From positions 1 through 64,000 of the forward strand of contig NZ_RHOI01000007.1 of NCBI RefSeq assembly GCF_003946165.1: 64,000 nt of DNA. Direction: 5' to 3'. Positions 7,952-21,663 of this stretch are shown here, one piece after another. Positions within the stretch are counted from its first letter, which is position 1, and the number at the start of each line of letters is the position of its first letter. The translations under genes and the position numbers were made by a program. Origin of the DNA: Lacticaseibacillus baoqingensis (GTDB lineage Bacteria > Bacillota > Bacilli > Lactobacillales > Lactobacillaceae). The notes beneath the pieces are model-generated. The model had not been told where the DNA came from, ran no database searches, and saw nothing but the letters and a program-made list of their open reading frames with translations.

Positions 7952-9058
7952 ATGCCTCACTTTATTAAGCCAGGTGCTGTCATCGGCATTATTGGCGGTG
8001 GTGTGCGCGCATACCACCTGGTATTAGCGGCGCGCAAACTGGGAATGCATGCGATCGTGATGGCACCGGCAGATGGTGATATTGCTTTTGAAGTGGCCGA
8101 TATGCGTTTGCTTGGCGGACCCACAGATACGGCGGCGCTGCAGCGGTTGGTGGCATTGGCGCAGGTGATCACCTTTGTCGATGAAAACGTCGATGGGACT
8201 GCGTTGGCTGCCGTTGCACGGCCAGAACAGCTGCCGTCTGGAATCGATATTTTTAGCGTTACGCAAGACCGGTATTTGGAAAAAGTCTTCTTAGACGATT
8301 TGAACATGAATATTTTGCCTTATGCCCAAGTGGTAACGCCTAATGATATTGCCGCGGCGGTGGAAACTGTCGGGTTTCCTGCGATCCTCAAGCCGATCCA
8401 AAAAGGGATCGGCGTCGATCAACAGCTGCGCTTGCTGGAACCAGAAGATGTCAAGCGCGCAGAACAACTATTGCAACAGCGTCCATATGTCTTAGAAGCA
8501 TGGTTGGATGAGCCAACCGAATATTCGGTGCTGGTGGCCAAATCTGGTGAGACGATCAAAGTCATGCCAGTGGTGGAAAATCAGTTCAGCAACCATGAAT
8601 TACGCTCATCGGTGGTACCTGCTGCCGGGGGTGCAGCGGTGATGCAAGAGATCCAGCGGATCGCGCGGGTATTAGCAGAAAAGATCGATTACAACGGGGT
8701 TTTTGGCATTGAGCTGTTCATGACGGCTTCATTGACCTTGTATGTGAAGCGGATCTTTCCGGGTCCGCAGATGAATGGCCATATTCTGGCCGCCACCACC
8801 GGCATTTCAGAATATACCATGCATTTGCGGGCATTGTTAGGCTGGCCGCTGCCAGACGTGACACTGTTGCGCGGTGGCGCGTTATTGCCGTTGCGCAAAG
8901 CTGATCGGGCTGCGGCGATGACGCAGATCCAGATCAAACCCGCATGGCAGTTTGATTTTTATCCAGAAGGGGATCCCTTGATCGGCCAAATCGCAGTATT
9001 AGGTGATCGCGATGCGATCAAAAACACGATCAACGCCACCGATTATTTTCAGCTTTAA
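7952..9058 (+). CDS. Degenerate PurK-like ATP-grasp protein
   Basis: The 368-residue protein has the overall layout of N5-carboxyaminoimidazole ribonucleotide synthase: an N-terminal Rossmann-like part (VIGIIGGG), a central ATP-grasp domain (about residues 100-280) and a small C-terminal domain. Key motifs are changed. The usual GGGQLGRM reads GGGVRAYH, and the usual NEIAPRPHNSGH reads KRIFPGPQMNGH, so the conserved substrate-binding Arg is lost. The Lys/Gly-rich ATP loop is also altered (KPIQKGIGVDQ). No other de novo purine genes except purB are in the window. It is probably not an active PurK. GAAAGAGG precedes the ATG at 7952. Confidence 0.75.
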   Translation: MPHFIKPGAVIGIIGGGVRAYHLVLAARKLGMHAIVMAPADGDIAFEVADMRLLGGPTDTAALQRLVALAQVITFVDENVDGTALAAVARPEQLPSGIDIFSVTQDRYLEKVFLDDLNMNILPYAQVVTPNDIAAAVETVGFPAILKPIQKGIGVDQQLRLLEPEDVKRAEQLLQQRPYVLEAWLDEPTEYSVLVAKSGETIKVMPVVENQFSNHELRSSVVPAAGGAAVMQEIQRIARVLAEKIDYNGVFGIELFMTASLTLYVKRIFPGPQMNGHILAATTGISEYTMHLRALLGWPLPDVTLLRGGALLPLRKADRAAAMTQIQIKPAWQFDFYPEGDPLIGQIAVLGDRDAIKNTINATDYFQL

Positions 9059-9149
9059 GCCAAGGCGTTTTGGGCAAATCGTTTTCATTTTAACTTTTGT
9101 GTGCCAACTTTAAAAACCTAGTCCCATCACTCAAGGAGGAATTGCTTTC

Positions 9150-10442
9150 ATGATCGACCGTTACAGCCGTCCACAGATGGCGGCAGTTTGGACCGAAGAG
9201 AATCGTTACAAGGCTTGGCTTGAAGTGGAGATCCTGGCCGCAGAGGCGTGGTCGAGTTTAGGCGAGATCCCGGCTGAAGACGTCAAAGCGATGCGCCAAA
9301 ATGCACGCTTTAGCGTGGCGCGGATCCATGAGATCGAAGCGGTGACGCGCCATGACGTGGTCGCCTTTACCCGTACGGTGTCAGAGTCGCTGGGGGCAGA
9401 GAAAAAATGGGTCCATTTTGGCTTAACGTCTACTGATGTTGTGGATACTGCCCAAGGCTATGTCTTAAAACAAGCCAACGCGATTTTACGCGCAGATCTG
9501 CAAGCGTTGACGGATGCATTGGCGAAGCTGGCAAAAACCTATCAGCATACCGTGATGATGGGCCGCACCCATGGTGTCCATGCCGAACCGACGACTTTTG
9601 GGTTAGTCGTTGCCACTTGGTATTCAGAGATGAAACGCAACTTGGCGCGTTTTGACGAAGCGGCTGCAGAAGTTGAAGCTGGCAAGATCTCTGGGGCAGT
9701 GGGGACGTTTGCCAATACGCCGCCAGCAGTGGAAGCTTATGTTTGCGACCACTTAGGCATTCGCGCCCAAGAGATATCCACGCAAGTCTTACCGCGCGAT
9801 TTGCATGCTCGTTATATCCAAACGCTGGGCTTGATCGCCACGTCCGTTGAACGGTTTGCGACGCAAGTGCGGCATATGCAGCGCACTGAAGTCCATGAAG
9901 TCGAAGAACACTTCAACCCTGGACAAAAAGGCTCTAGCGCCATGCCGCATAAGCGCAACCCGATCGGTTCTGAAAATGTCTCCGGATTAGCCCGGATCAT
10001 TCGCGGTTATAGTGTTCCGGCCTTAGAAGATGTGAACTTATGGCATGAACGCGACATTTCGCATTCTTCAGCGGAACGGATGATGCTGCCGGATGCGACT
10101 GGGTTGTTGGATTACATCTTGCACCGCTTCACCGCGATCATCACCAATTTGGATGTTTTCCCAGAAACCATGATCGAAAACATGAACAAGACGCATGGCT
10201 TGATCTTTAGCCAACGGGTGATGCTTAAGCTGATCGAATCGGGGTTGTCACGTGAAGCCGCTTATGATCTGGTCCAGCCCAAAACGGCGCAAGCCTGGGA
10301 TGAACACCGCGATTTCCGGCAACTGCTAGAAGCAGATCCAGCAGTGACAAAGCGGTTGGATCAAGCCGCGATCGATGATGCGTTTGACTATCATTATCAT
10401 CTCAAACATGTCGATGAGATCTTCGCACGCATCGGGCTTTAA
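9150..10442 (+). CDS. purB: Adenylosuccinate lyase
   Basis: The 430-residue enzyme removes fumarate from adenylosuccinate (IMP to AMP) and from SAICAR in de novo purine synthesis. The superfamily signature [11 protein letters not shown] (about residues 261-271), with the mobile catalytic serine, is intact. The [10 protein letters not shown] and [11 protein letters not shown] motifs with the catalytic histidine are also present. The length is normal. AAGGAGGA precedes the ATG. It lies 91 bases after the PurK-like gene, and a terminator follows. Confidence 0.96.
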   Translation: MIDRYSRPQMAAVWTEENRYKAWLEVEILAAEAWSSLGEIPAEDVKAMRQNARFSVARIHEIEAVTRHDVVAFTRTVSESLGAEKKWVHFGLTSTDVVDTAQGYVLKQANAILRADLQALTDALAKLAKTYQHTVMMGRTHGVHAEPTTFGLVVATWYSEMKRNLARFDEAAAEVEAGKISGAVGTFANTPPAVEAYVCDHLGIRAQEISTQVLPRDLHARYIQTLGLIATSVERFATQVRHMQRTEVHEVEEHFNPGQKGSSAMPHKRNPIGSENVSGLARIIRGYSVPALEDVNLWHERDISHSSAERMMLPDATGLLDYILHRFTAIITNLDVFPETMIENMNKTHGLIFSQRVMLKLIESGLSREAAYDLVQPKTAQAWDEHRDFRQLLEADPAVTKRLDQAAIDDAFDYHYHLKHVDEIFARIGL

Positions 10443-10461
10443 CGCCAGTACAGTCTCAAGC

Positions 10462-10485
10462 AAGGCCGGGTGACCGGTCTTTTTT
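10462..10485 (+). terminator. Terminator after purB
   Basis: AAGGCCGG and CCGGTCTT pair with one G-U wobble and are followed by T residues. Confidence 0.75.
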
Positions 10486-10537
10486 AGTGTCACGGATGTG
10501 GTAAGATGGATTAGGAAAAACGCACAGGGGGAGTATG

Positions 10538-11839
10538 ATGGACGACTTGAAAGAGGCGCTGCAAACGCTTTTTACACCGGAGTGGCAGCCGCAGCTGCTC
10601 ACGGCCTTAAAAACGTTGGCGCGCGTAGGCGGTGGCGATCCAGCTGCGATCGGGCTGACAGGATTGACGCTGGATCTGCGCGGGTTATGGCCGCAAACCC
10701 TCACCATAGCAGACCAAGTGCTTGTCAGTGAGACATTGTGGCCGCGCATCACGGCCACGGCGACGCTTGCCAGCCAGCCGCCTGTTGCCAAGCCGGTAGA
10801 TTGGCTGGTGCGCAAGCTGCTGCGTCAGTATACGACGGCGTTGCGCGACCCGGAACAGCTGCCGCAAGCCATTTTCCCGCAATGGGCGGCGGTGCGGGCG
10901 TTATATAACCATTTGCAAGCGTACGCGGCGATCAATCATCAACAACACCTTGATGCCGAGCAGGCGCCTGTGACGTTGACCTTGTTTGGACCGGTAGCCG
11001 CCGAGACCAAGGCCTTATTGGCCCAAACGCCAGTGGTCTGGCATCCGCAAACCATGACCCCGCCGTGGCAGCGGGCGTTTAGTGCCCAAACGCATATGGA
11101 AGACTTGGAAATTGCTGCCGCCAAACCGCGCATGGGGCATGCCGAAGCCGGCTTACAAAATGATGTGCTTGTGCGGGCGCGCGGATTGAAAAAACGCCAC
11201 TGGCACCAAACGGCAGCGCCGGCGTTTTCGGTGCAGCCGCCACAACTGCGGCAACTTAGCGGCCGCCCGGCTGCGTATACGGTGTTTGATCTGGAATTTT
11301 CCAGCGGCAATCAACAAGAAGGCCAATTTGCAACGGAAATCGGTGCGGTGAAAGTGCGCGCCGGTGAAATCGTTGACGTTTTTGATGCCTTCGTGCAGAT
11401 CCCGCATGGCAAGCGGCTGAATCGCCGCTCACAAGCCTTGACTGGGATCCATACCGGTTTGTTGATGCGGTATGGGCGGCCGCCAGCGACGGCGCTCACG
11501 GAATTTCAAAACTTCATCGGTCAAGACCCCTTGCTGGGATTTGCGGTGAAAGGCGGCGATTTATTAGTCATGCAACGCCAGTTTGGGTTGTATGCGACCC
11601 CTGGGCGGATCTTAGATGTTGCCGATTTAGCGAAGGCCAGCGGGCCGATGCCAGGGCTGCCCGATGTTGGTTTGGCCAAATATCGGCGGTATTTAGGACT
11701 GGATATTTTAGCCCATGGGGCCATTTACGATGCTGTGACGACTTATGCTTTATATGCGTATTTGCAAGGTCAACCGCTGCTGCCAGAAGAATTGATGACC
11801 AAATTCAATCAAGTGTTTGCCGCAACCAGCTTTAAATAA
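10538..11839 (+). CDS. DnaQ-like 3'-5' exonuclease domain protein
   Basis: The 433-residue protein has an N-terminal half of about 240 residues with no recognised domain. A C-terminal DEDDh exonuclease domain starts at YTVFDLEFSSGN, where Asp and Glu of the first motif are seen. The second motif has Asp in GFAVKGGDLLVM, and the last has His and Asp in AHGAIYDAVTTY. The fold is that of the proofreading epsilon/RNase T superfamily, so it probably trims single-stranded DNA or RNA ends. The start is at 10538 because AGGGGGAG lies four bases upstream; ATG 10535 is too close to it. It is transcribed alone. Confidence 0.8.
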   Translation: MDDLKEALQTLFTPEWQPQLLTALKTLARVGGGDPAAIGLTGLTLDLRGLWPQTLTIADQVLVSETLWPRITATATLASQPPVAKPVDWLVRKLLRQYTTALRDPEQLPQAIFPQWAAVRALYNHLQAYAAINHQQHLDAEQAPVTLTLFGPVAAETKALLAQTPVVWHPQTMTPPWQRAFSAQTHMEDLEIAAAKPRMGHAEAGLQNDVLVRARGLKKRHWHQTAAPAFSVQPPQLRQLSGRPAAYTVFDLEFSSGNQQEGQFATEIGAVKVRAGEIVDVFDAFVQIPHGKRLNRRSQALTGIHTGLLMRYGRPPATALTEFQNFIGQDPLLGFAVKGGDLLVMQRQFGLYATPGRILDVADLAKASGPMPGLPDVGLAKYRRYLGLDILAHGAIYDAVTTYALYAYLQGQPLLPEELMTKFNQVFAATSFK

Positions 11840-11858
11840 GCAGGCAATTGCGCATACC

Positions 11859-11910
11859 AAAAACCCCATGGCGACGATTTGGACAAAATCGTGGCGTCAT
11901 GGGGTTTTTT
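11859..11910. terminator. Terminator between exonuclease and DUF438 genes
   Basis: Long imperfect inverted repeat with outer arms AAAACCCCATG and CATGGGGTTTT and inner CGATTTT/AAAATCG, ending in six T. It serves the + strand gene, and the A run on the other side may serve the convergent gene. Confidence 0.85.
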
Positions 11911-11929
11911 GGTGAGCGTCGGTGCTTCG

Positions 11930-13456
11930 TTAGTCGCCGAGGCGTTTTTCACCTTCGAGTTGCTGGATCTTGGAGATGTCTTGTGTTACTTCCAAACAGC
12001 CGAGATAAGCGCCTGCCGGGTTGCGGATGGCAAAATAGCGAATGTAGACCATTTTTTCATGGTGCAGGTTGATCCAAAAATCCGCATGGTCTTGTTTGCC
12101 AGCATGGAAATCGTGTAAGATCTTCTCCACTTTGTCGACTGACTTAGGCGGATGGCAGTCTTTGACTAAGCGCCCGATCACGGCTGTGGTACGCGGAAAG
12201 ACCCGCTCACCAGAATCGGAAAACCAGCGCACGGTGTCGGTGGCATCCACAAAGGTCAAGTCTAACGGCAGCAGCCGCAAGACATTGGTCAGCTCACCCA
12301 GATCCATTGAACCGGTTGGCAACAAGACTCGGGCGGGATGGATCCCATCGATTTCGATGCGGCCGGAATCAGATTCGCTGGTGGCGGCACCAAATACCGC
12401 TGGACCGCGATGGGTGTTGTGGGATTGCTTGGGTTTTTGGACAGAAATGCTGGGGACATGTTTTTCGTTGTCACCGTCTGCGGTTTGGGCCTTTTGGAGT
12501 TTGGCGACTGTCGCAGCCGGCGCCACCGGCATGGGCGTGCCATTGTGGATCTCGGCGAGGACATCGCGATCAGTAGGGGCTTGCGGCCGCTGAGAGGCTA
12601 ATTCTTGGCTTTGCGCCAATTGTTCAGCCATTGCGTTGAGTTCTTTGGCGAGTTTGGATGGTTTCGGCTTGGTTGCCAGTTCTTCTGCAGTCGGCTGCCA
12701 AGGCAGCGGTTGGGCGATCAAAGTGTATCCGATGGGATCGGATTCGCGTTGGATCATGGCCCAATCACTAGGGGTGAAGACTTCTAGGTTCATTGGCAGC
12801 ATGATCTCTTCTTCTTTGAAGACCATCTCATCGACTTCTTTAGCCGCTTTTTCGATCGCTTTTTCGATGGCGTATTTATCCGGCAGCGGATCGGCGTTGA
12901 CTAATTGTTGGGCCGCTTTGATCCAGCCGCGGATCTCATCATCCACGCCCCACATCACTTTTGGCGGTGCAGTGATGCCATACTTGGTCATCAGTGGAAA
13001 GATCAAGTTTTCTTTGCGCAGATAGTGATGATCGATCTTCGCTAAGTCGGCTAAGGCGTTTTGCATCCGGGTCAACAAGGTCGGGTCGCTGCCTGATTGT
13101 TGCCATTTTTTCAAAGTGGGCAAGAGCTCATCATTCAACAGACTCATCAACACCGTGTTTTCCAATTTCAATACCTGGACCGGGTGCCCGGGGATCGCTT
13201 CTGTGGGCGTTTTGGTATTGTTGTTGATCTTGCCGCGAAACACCGCAGCATGAACGTTACAAAGCGTCTGGATCTCCATTGGGTTGAGCCCGGTGGCGAT
13301 CAATTCACGCTCGGCGTTGGTGATTTCAGAGACATCAACGCCGTCAAACGTCTCATCAAAGATCTGCTTGGCGGTTTCAAAATTGCCCCCTTCATGGAGC
13401 ATCGATAAGATCTGCACGATTTTTTTCTGGCGATCGATCGCGTGTGATTCAGTCAT
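11930..13456 (-). CDS. DUF438 / hemerythrin-like / PAS domain protein
   Basis: The 508-residue cytoplasmic protein has three parts: an N-terminal DUF438 region (about residues 1-85), a hemerythrin-like four-helix domain (about 105-260) and a C-terminal PAS domain (about 390-500). The hemerythrin domain contains HPVQVL, HHYLRKENLIFP and KEEEIMLPM, candidate ligands for a di-iron or haem centre. The PAS domain contains DCHPPKS and the ending GAYLGCLEVTQDIS. A low-complexity linker joins the last two. Such proteins are thought to sense oxygen, NO or redox state. The ATG at 13456 has GAGGTGG ahead and overlaps the DUF1858 stop by 8 bases, so the two are coupled. A similar PAS domain is fused to a flavin reductase at 61752-62870. 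Confidence 0.85.
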   Translation of the reverse strand: MTESHAIDRQKKIVQILSMLHEGGNFETAKQIFDETFDGVDVSEITNAERELIATGLNPMEIQTLCNVHAAVFRGKINNNTKTPTEAIPGHPVQVLKLENTVLMSLLNDELLPTLKKWQQSGSDPTLLTRMQNALADLAKIDHHYLRKENLIFPLMTKYGITAPPKVMWGVDDEIRGWIKAAQQLVNADPLPDKYAIEKAIEKAAKEVDEMVFKEEEIMLPMNLEVFTPSDWAMIQRESDPIGYTLIAQPLPWQPTAEELATKPKPSKLAKELNAMAEQLAQSQELASQRPQAPTDRDVLAEIHNGTPMPVAPAATVAKLQKAQTADGDNEKHVPSISVQKPKQSHNTHRGPAVFGAATSESDSGRIEIDGIHPARVLLPTGSMDLGELTNVLRLLPLDLTFVDATDTVRWFSDSGERVFPRTTAVIGRLVKDCHPPKSVDKVEKILHDFHAGKQDHADFWINLHHEKMVYIRYFAIRNPAGAYLGCLEVTQDISKIQQLEGEKRLGD

Positions 13457-13679
13457 GGTCAGCCACCTCATATCCGGCTTGCTGGAGCTTGGCAAGCAAG
13501 TCCGCTTGGGCAATGTGTTTCATTTTGGCGCCTTTTTCCAGGGTCATAAAGCGGCCGACAGTATTGAGCAAATTGGGATTGGTGACACCGTCCAAGCCCA
13601 TGGCGACCATGATCTTGATGAGATCAGGATGTTTTGCGACTAAGTCACGCACTGGCGTATTTAAAGCGATTGTTGTCAT
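13449..13679 (-). CDS. DUF1858 domain protein
   Basis: This 76-residue protein matches the DUF1858 family seen next to, or fused with, DUF438 and hemerythrin-type proteins. The motif LVAKHPDLIKIMVAMGLDG is characteristic; the usual Cys-containing segment after it here reads VTNPNLLNTVGRF. It has no membrane segment. AAGGAAGGG precedes the ATG. Its end overlaps the DUF438 gene, and the two very likely act together. The exact role is unknown. Confidence 0.85.
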   Translation of the reverse strand: MTTIALNTPVRDLVAKHPDLIKIMVAMGLDGVTNPNLLNTVGRFMTLEKGAKMKHIAQADLLAKLQQAGYEVADHD

Positions 13680-13846
13680 CGTAAGCCCTTCCTTCTTAAA
13701 TTATCTGTATTATACCATCGGCAATGCAGCGATTCGTTAGAAAAATTGTGCGTATTAGTCTTTTCCCTACCGCAAATCGACGATACGGCTTTTGCGTGAC
13801 TTTCGGCCAGCTTCGCGGTACATTGAGTGCAAAAGAGGTGTTTTGC

Positions 13847-14164
13847 ATGCATGAGATCCCTGAAACATTAGCGCAAGCAGAAGCGCTGGCGGTTAAGCTG
13901 CAGTGGCCAGTTGATCAAGTGATCACCCAAGGCTTACAAAATTGGGCGCAACAATTACTGGATGAAGGGTTTGAAGGCGGCTACTTGACCGCCAAGCTGC
14001 AGGCGGATGGCCTGCACATTGCAGATATCAATGGACAGCCGCTGTTGGTTGAACCTGGCATCACGTCGGCATGGACCGTGCGGTTTAAAGAGGCCCCACA
14101 TGCGACAATGTTGGCCATTCAAACCAAGTTGCGGGCGCTGATCGATGCCGGCAAGCTTCACTAG
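13847..14164 (+). CDS. Protein of unknown function, 105 aa
   Basis: I do not recognise this protein. It is acidic and helical in the first half (MHEIPETLAQAEALAVKLQW), followed by a predicted beta-rich part (GGYLTAKLQADGLHIADING). It has no signal peptide and no Cys. AAGAGGTG lies at a good distance from ATG 13847; an upstream in-frame start at 13724 would lie in the divergent promoter region and is rejected. It is transcribed alone, divergent from the DUF1858-DUF438 pair. Confidence 0.65.
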   Translation: MHEIPETLAQAEALAVKLQWPVDQVITQGLQNWAQQLLDEGFEGGYLTAKLQADGLHIADINGQPLLVEPGITSAWTVRFKEAPHATMLAIQTKLRALIDAGKLH

Positions 14165-14212
14165 CTGCTGGTCAAGGCAAGATGAAAACACCACCTGTTT
14201 GGTGGCTTAAAC

Positions 14213-14264
14213 GGCGCTTGGCGCACGACTGAATCGATAGTTGTGGGTCAAGCGCCTTTATTTT
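14213..14264 (+). terminator. Terminator upstream of pcrA
   Basis: GGCGCTTG and CAAGCGCC form the base, CAC/GTG and ACT/AGT extend it, and a TTTATTTT run follows. Confidence 0.8.
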
Positions 14265-14354
14265 GTGGCGGCTGCCGGCTTGTCCGCTTTCAAAACACAA
14301 AGGGAGATTTACTGAAACTCGATGCGCTGGCGGCTGTAAACCACTTCGCATTTT

Positions 14355-14363
14355 TGTTACAAT
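14355..14363 (+). promoter_or_regulatory. Extended -10 promoter of the pcrA operon
   Basis: TGTTACAAT is an extended -10 (TG-N-TACAAT) 41 bases before the pcrA start. No good -35 is present at the usual distance, which is tolerated by extended -10 promoters. Confidence 0.5.
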
Positions 14364-14404
14364 GTTATCGACTGACTGTACCTCATGAAAGGACGAATAA
14401 CCTT

Positions 14405-18710
<4,306 letters not shown>

Positions 18711-18711
18711 G

Positions 18712-19866
18712 ATGAAGAAACTATTGGCAGCCGGCGTGATGCTGGCGTTGGTCGTGACTTTAGCAGGGTGTGGGAAGCTGAGTTTCAGCTCTGATGCCAC
18801 CGACTCGAGTTCCGGCACTGCAACCAGCAAGTATCAAACCACCGGGACCGTAGATAGCAGCATGTACCAAGGTGTGATCAAAAACGGCCGCTATCAAACC
18901 AGTTCTGCGCGCGGGCTGACCATTACGACCAACACGCAAGGCAGCAACACTTACAACATCAAATCAATGGAAAGCGGCTTAAAGTCGATTTCCATGACGC
19001 ATTTTTCCACCAGCAAATACGATTTGGAAGAAGGCCAGCTGATCTCCACGGCCACCGCCGAAAATTGGCTGGCGCGGCAATCCAGCAGCAACCCTGATGG
19101 TTTGAATCCGGCCAAAGGGTCGGGGGCAGATTATCAAACGAAGCGGCCGGAATACTTAGCGACCTTGTTGGAACAAGATTACATGGTGGCTAATGGGAAT
19201 TCTTTGAAACTAGGCGGCATTTCGATCGCTTTAGGCATGAATGAATATTATTACTACCAAAAAAAGGCTTATGGCGCGACTTATTCGACGCACATCGATA
19301 CGCCGACGCTGAATAAAGCCGGGCGCGCCATGGCGGCCAAAGTCGTCGCCCGCTTGCGAAAAATGAAAGGCGTCAGCAATGACACGCCGATCGTGGTGGC
19401 ATTGTATAAAAACGCCGATCAAGATGCGTTAGTCGGCGGCACCTTCTTTTCTTCAGTCACCTCTAAGTCTGGGACCCAGCTTGGGGATTGGAAGACCATC
19501 AACGAGCAAAATCAGGTCTTGCCAGTGGTGGAAAACGAAAAGGCTTTGAACACTACAGTGGCTAATGATTTTTCCAATTTCTCTGATCAAATCGAAAACT
19601 TCTTCCCAACTTTAGCCGGGGTGACGGCCCAAACGCATTATGAAAGCGGCCAGCTGACCGGGATGAACATCACGGTCAATACCCAATTTTATGGCCAAAC
19701 CGAGATCGAAAGCTTTACCCAATATGTGGCCAGTTCGGCGCAAAAGTATCTGCCCAGCGGCAGCAAGATCGAGATCACGATCCAATCGACCAGCGGAATC
19801 CAAGCATTCGTTGCCCGAGAAAGCGGCGAGAAATCGTTCTACACCCATGTATTTGGCAGTTATTGA
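18712..19866 (+). CDS. camS: CamS-family sex pheromone lipoprotein precursor
   Basis: The 384-residue lipoprotein has a signal peptide MKKLLAAGVMLALVVTLAGC, whose lipobox LAGC gives a lipidated Cys20. In enterococci and staphylococci the signal peptide of the homologue yields a plasmid-transfer pheromone; the mature protein is a conserved surface lipoprotein of unclear function. Its place between ligA and gatC is conserved in lactobacilli. It starts two bases after the ligA stop, with GAGGAAA upstream. Confidence 0.9.
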   Translation: MKKLLAAGVMLALVVTLAGCGKLSFSSDATDSSSGTATSKYQTTGTVDSSMYQGVIKNGRYQTSSARGLTITTNTQGSNTYNIKSMESGLKSISMTHFSTSKYDLEEGQLISTATAENWLARQSSSNPDGLNPAKGSGADYQTKRPEYLATLLEQDYMVANGNSLKLGGISIALGMNEYYYYQKKAYGATYSTHIDTPTLNKAGRAMAAKVVARLRKMKGVSNDTPIVVALYKNADQDALVGGTFFSSVTSKSGTQLGDWKTINEQNQVLPVVENEKALNTTVANDFSNFSDQIENFFPTLAGVTAQTHYESGQLTGMNITVNTQFYGQTEIESFTQYVASSAQKYLPSGSKIEITIQSTSGIQAFVARESGEKSFYTHVFGSY

Positions 19867-19910
19867 ATGGTAAACTAAAAAATAGTTTAAACACAGAAAG
19901 CAGGGATACG

Positions 19911-20207
19911 ATGATTTCAAAAGAAAGCGTCGCGCATGTCGCAGAATTGGCGCGGTTATCTTTTTCTGAAGCGGAGCTGCAACAATATACCGCACAAATG
20001 GACGACATCTTGAACATGTTCGAGCAGCTGGAAGCCGTTGACACGACGAACGTGGCGCCAACGACCCAAAGCATTCACCTGCAAAACGTGATGCGCGCCG
20101 ATGAAGCGGTCAACGAAACGAAGACAGAAGACTTGTTCAAGAATGTGCCGACTTACAAAGGGACCTTGATCCAAGTACCTGCGATCATTGACAAAGAGGA
20201 GGACTAG
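19911..20207 (+). CDS. gatC: Aspartyl/glutamyl-tRNA amidotransferase subunit C
   Basis: The 98-residue subunit stabilises the GatCAB complex, which converts Glu-tRNA(Gln) to Gln-tRNA(Gln) and Asp-tRNA(Asn) to Asn-tRNA(Asn). [17 protein letters not shown] and the C-terminal [12 protein letters not shown] are typical. ATG 19911 has AAGCAGGGA upstream and gives the normal family length; an earlier in-frame start at 19863 would overlap camS. It is one base from gatA. Confidence 0.95.
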   Translation: MISKESVAHVAELARLSFSEAELQQYTAQMDDILNMFEQLEAVDTTNVAPTTQSIHLQNVMRADEAVNETKTEDLFKNVPTYKGTLIQVPAIIDKEED

Positions 20208-20208
20208 C

Positions 20209-21663
20209 GTGGATTATTTTAAATTAGATATCGACCAACTGCATCAAGCGCTGGTCAACGGGGAATTGACGGCTGCGGACCTCACTGCCCAAACCTTAGA
20301 GGGGATCCGCGCGATCGATCCGCAAATCGACGCCTTTTTGACTTTGAATCCTAACGCCCAAGCGCAAGCCAAAGCCGTCGATGCTGCTGGGGTCGATCGC
20401 GCAAAGCCGCTGGCGGGGATCCCAGTGGCCATCAAAGACAACATTGTGACCAAAGACTTGACCACGACAGCGGCATCTAAGATGCTGGAAAACTTCGTGC
20501 CGATTTATGACGCGACGGTGGTCGAAAAATTGGCTCAAGCCGGTGCGATCAACGTCGGCAAAGTGAACATGGATGAATTTGCCATGGGCTCTTCGACGGA
20601 AAACTCGGCGTTTAAAGTCACCAAAAACGCTTGGGACCACACCCGGGTGCCAGGCGGTTCTTCAGGCGGCTCGGCGGCAGCAGTGGCGACTGGCCAAGTG
20701 TTGGTCGCATTAGGGACTGATACTGGCGGCTCCATCCGCCAGCCGGCCGCATTCAACGGGATCGTTGGCTTTAAACCGACTTATGGTCGGGTATCGCGCT
20801 GGGGCTTGATCGCCTTTGGCTCCAGTTTGGATGCCATTGGGACTTTGAGCCGTTCGGTCAAAGATTCTGCGTATGTCATGAACGTGATCGCCGGCCATGA
20901 TGAAAAAGACGCCACGACCGCAGACACTCCGGTGCCTGATTTTACCGCTAAGATCGGCCAAAGCTTGCAAGGGATGAAGATCGCCTTGCCAAAAGAATAT
21001 CTTGGCGACGGGGTCGATCCGCAAGTCGCTGATCAAATCAAAGCAGCGGCTGAACAATTCAAAGCCCTTGGCGCGACGGTCGCAACCGTTAGCCTCCCGC
21101 ATACCAAATATGCGGTTCCGGCGTATTATATTATCGCCAGTTCCGAAGCCAGCTCCAATTTACAACGCTTTGACGGGATCCGTTATGGCTTCCGCGCCAA
21201 AGACGTGAAGAACTTATCTGATGTGTATGTGCGCTCGCGTTCTGAAGGCTTTGGTCCAGAAGTGAAGCGGCGGATCATGTTAGGGACCTTCAGTCTCAGT
21301 GCGGGCTTTTATGATGCTTACTTCAAAAAAGCCGCGCAAGTGCGGACTTTGATCACCGATGACTTTAATCAGATCTTTGCCGATTATGACTTGATCATGG
21401 GGCCAACCACGCCAACAGTCGCCTTTAAGATCGGCGAAAAAGTGACCGATCCGTTGACGATGTATATGAACGATATTTTGACGATCCCAGTGAACTTGGC
21501 AGGCTTGCCTGCCGCATCGATCCCTGCAGGCTTTGTTGACGGGATGCCGGTGGGCTTGCAATTGATCGGTAAGCACTTCGATGAAGCGACGATCTATCAA
21601 GCCGCAGATGCCTTCGAAGCGCAAAATGATTATTTGGACCAGATCCCGGGAGGTGCGCATTAA
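20209..21663 (+). CDS. gatA: Aspartyl/glutamyl-tRNA amidotransferase subunit A
   Basis: The 484-residue amidase subunit releases ammonia from glutamine for the GatB site. The Ser-cisSer-Lys triad is visible: Lys in PVAIKDNI (about residue 79), cis-Ser in the [12 protein letters not shown] region and the nucleophilic Ser in [10 protein letters not shown]. The start is GTG 20209, with GAGGAGG at a good distance and the stop of gatC one base upstream. It overlaps gatB by one base (TAATG). Confidence 0.96.
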   Translation: MDYFKLDIDQLHQALVNGELTAADLTAQTLEGIRAIDPQIDAFLTLNPNAQAQAKAVDAAGVDRAKPLAGIPVAIKDNIVTKDLTTTAASKMLENFVPIYDATVVEKLAQAGAINVGKVNMDEFAMGSSTENSAFKVTKNAWDHTRVPGGSSGGSAAAVATGQVLVALGTDTGGSIRQPAAFNGIVGFKPTYGRVSRWGLIAFGSSLDAIGTLSRSVKDSAYVMNVIAGHDEKDATTADTPVPDFTAKIGQSLQGMKIALPKEYLGDGVDPQVADQIKAAAEQFKALGATVATVSLPHTKYAVPAYYIIASSEASSNLQRFDGIRYGFRAKDVKNLSDVYVRSRSEGFGPEVKRRIMLGTFSLSAGFYDAYFKKAAQVRTLITDDFNQIFADYDLIMGPTTPTVAFKIGEKVTDPLTMYMNDILTIPVNLAGLPAASIPAGFVDGMPVGLQLIGKHFDEATIYQAADAFEAQNDYLDQIPGGAH

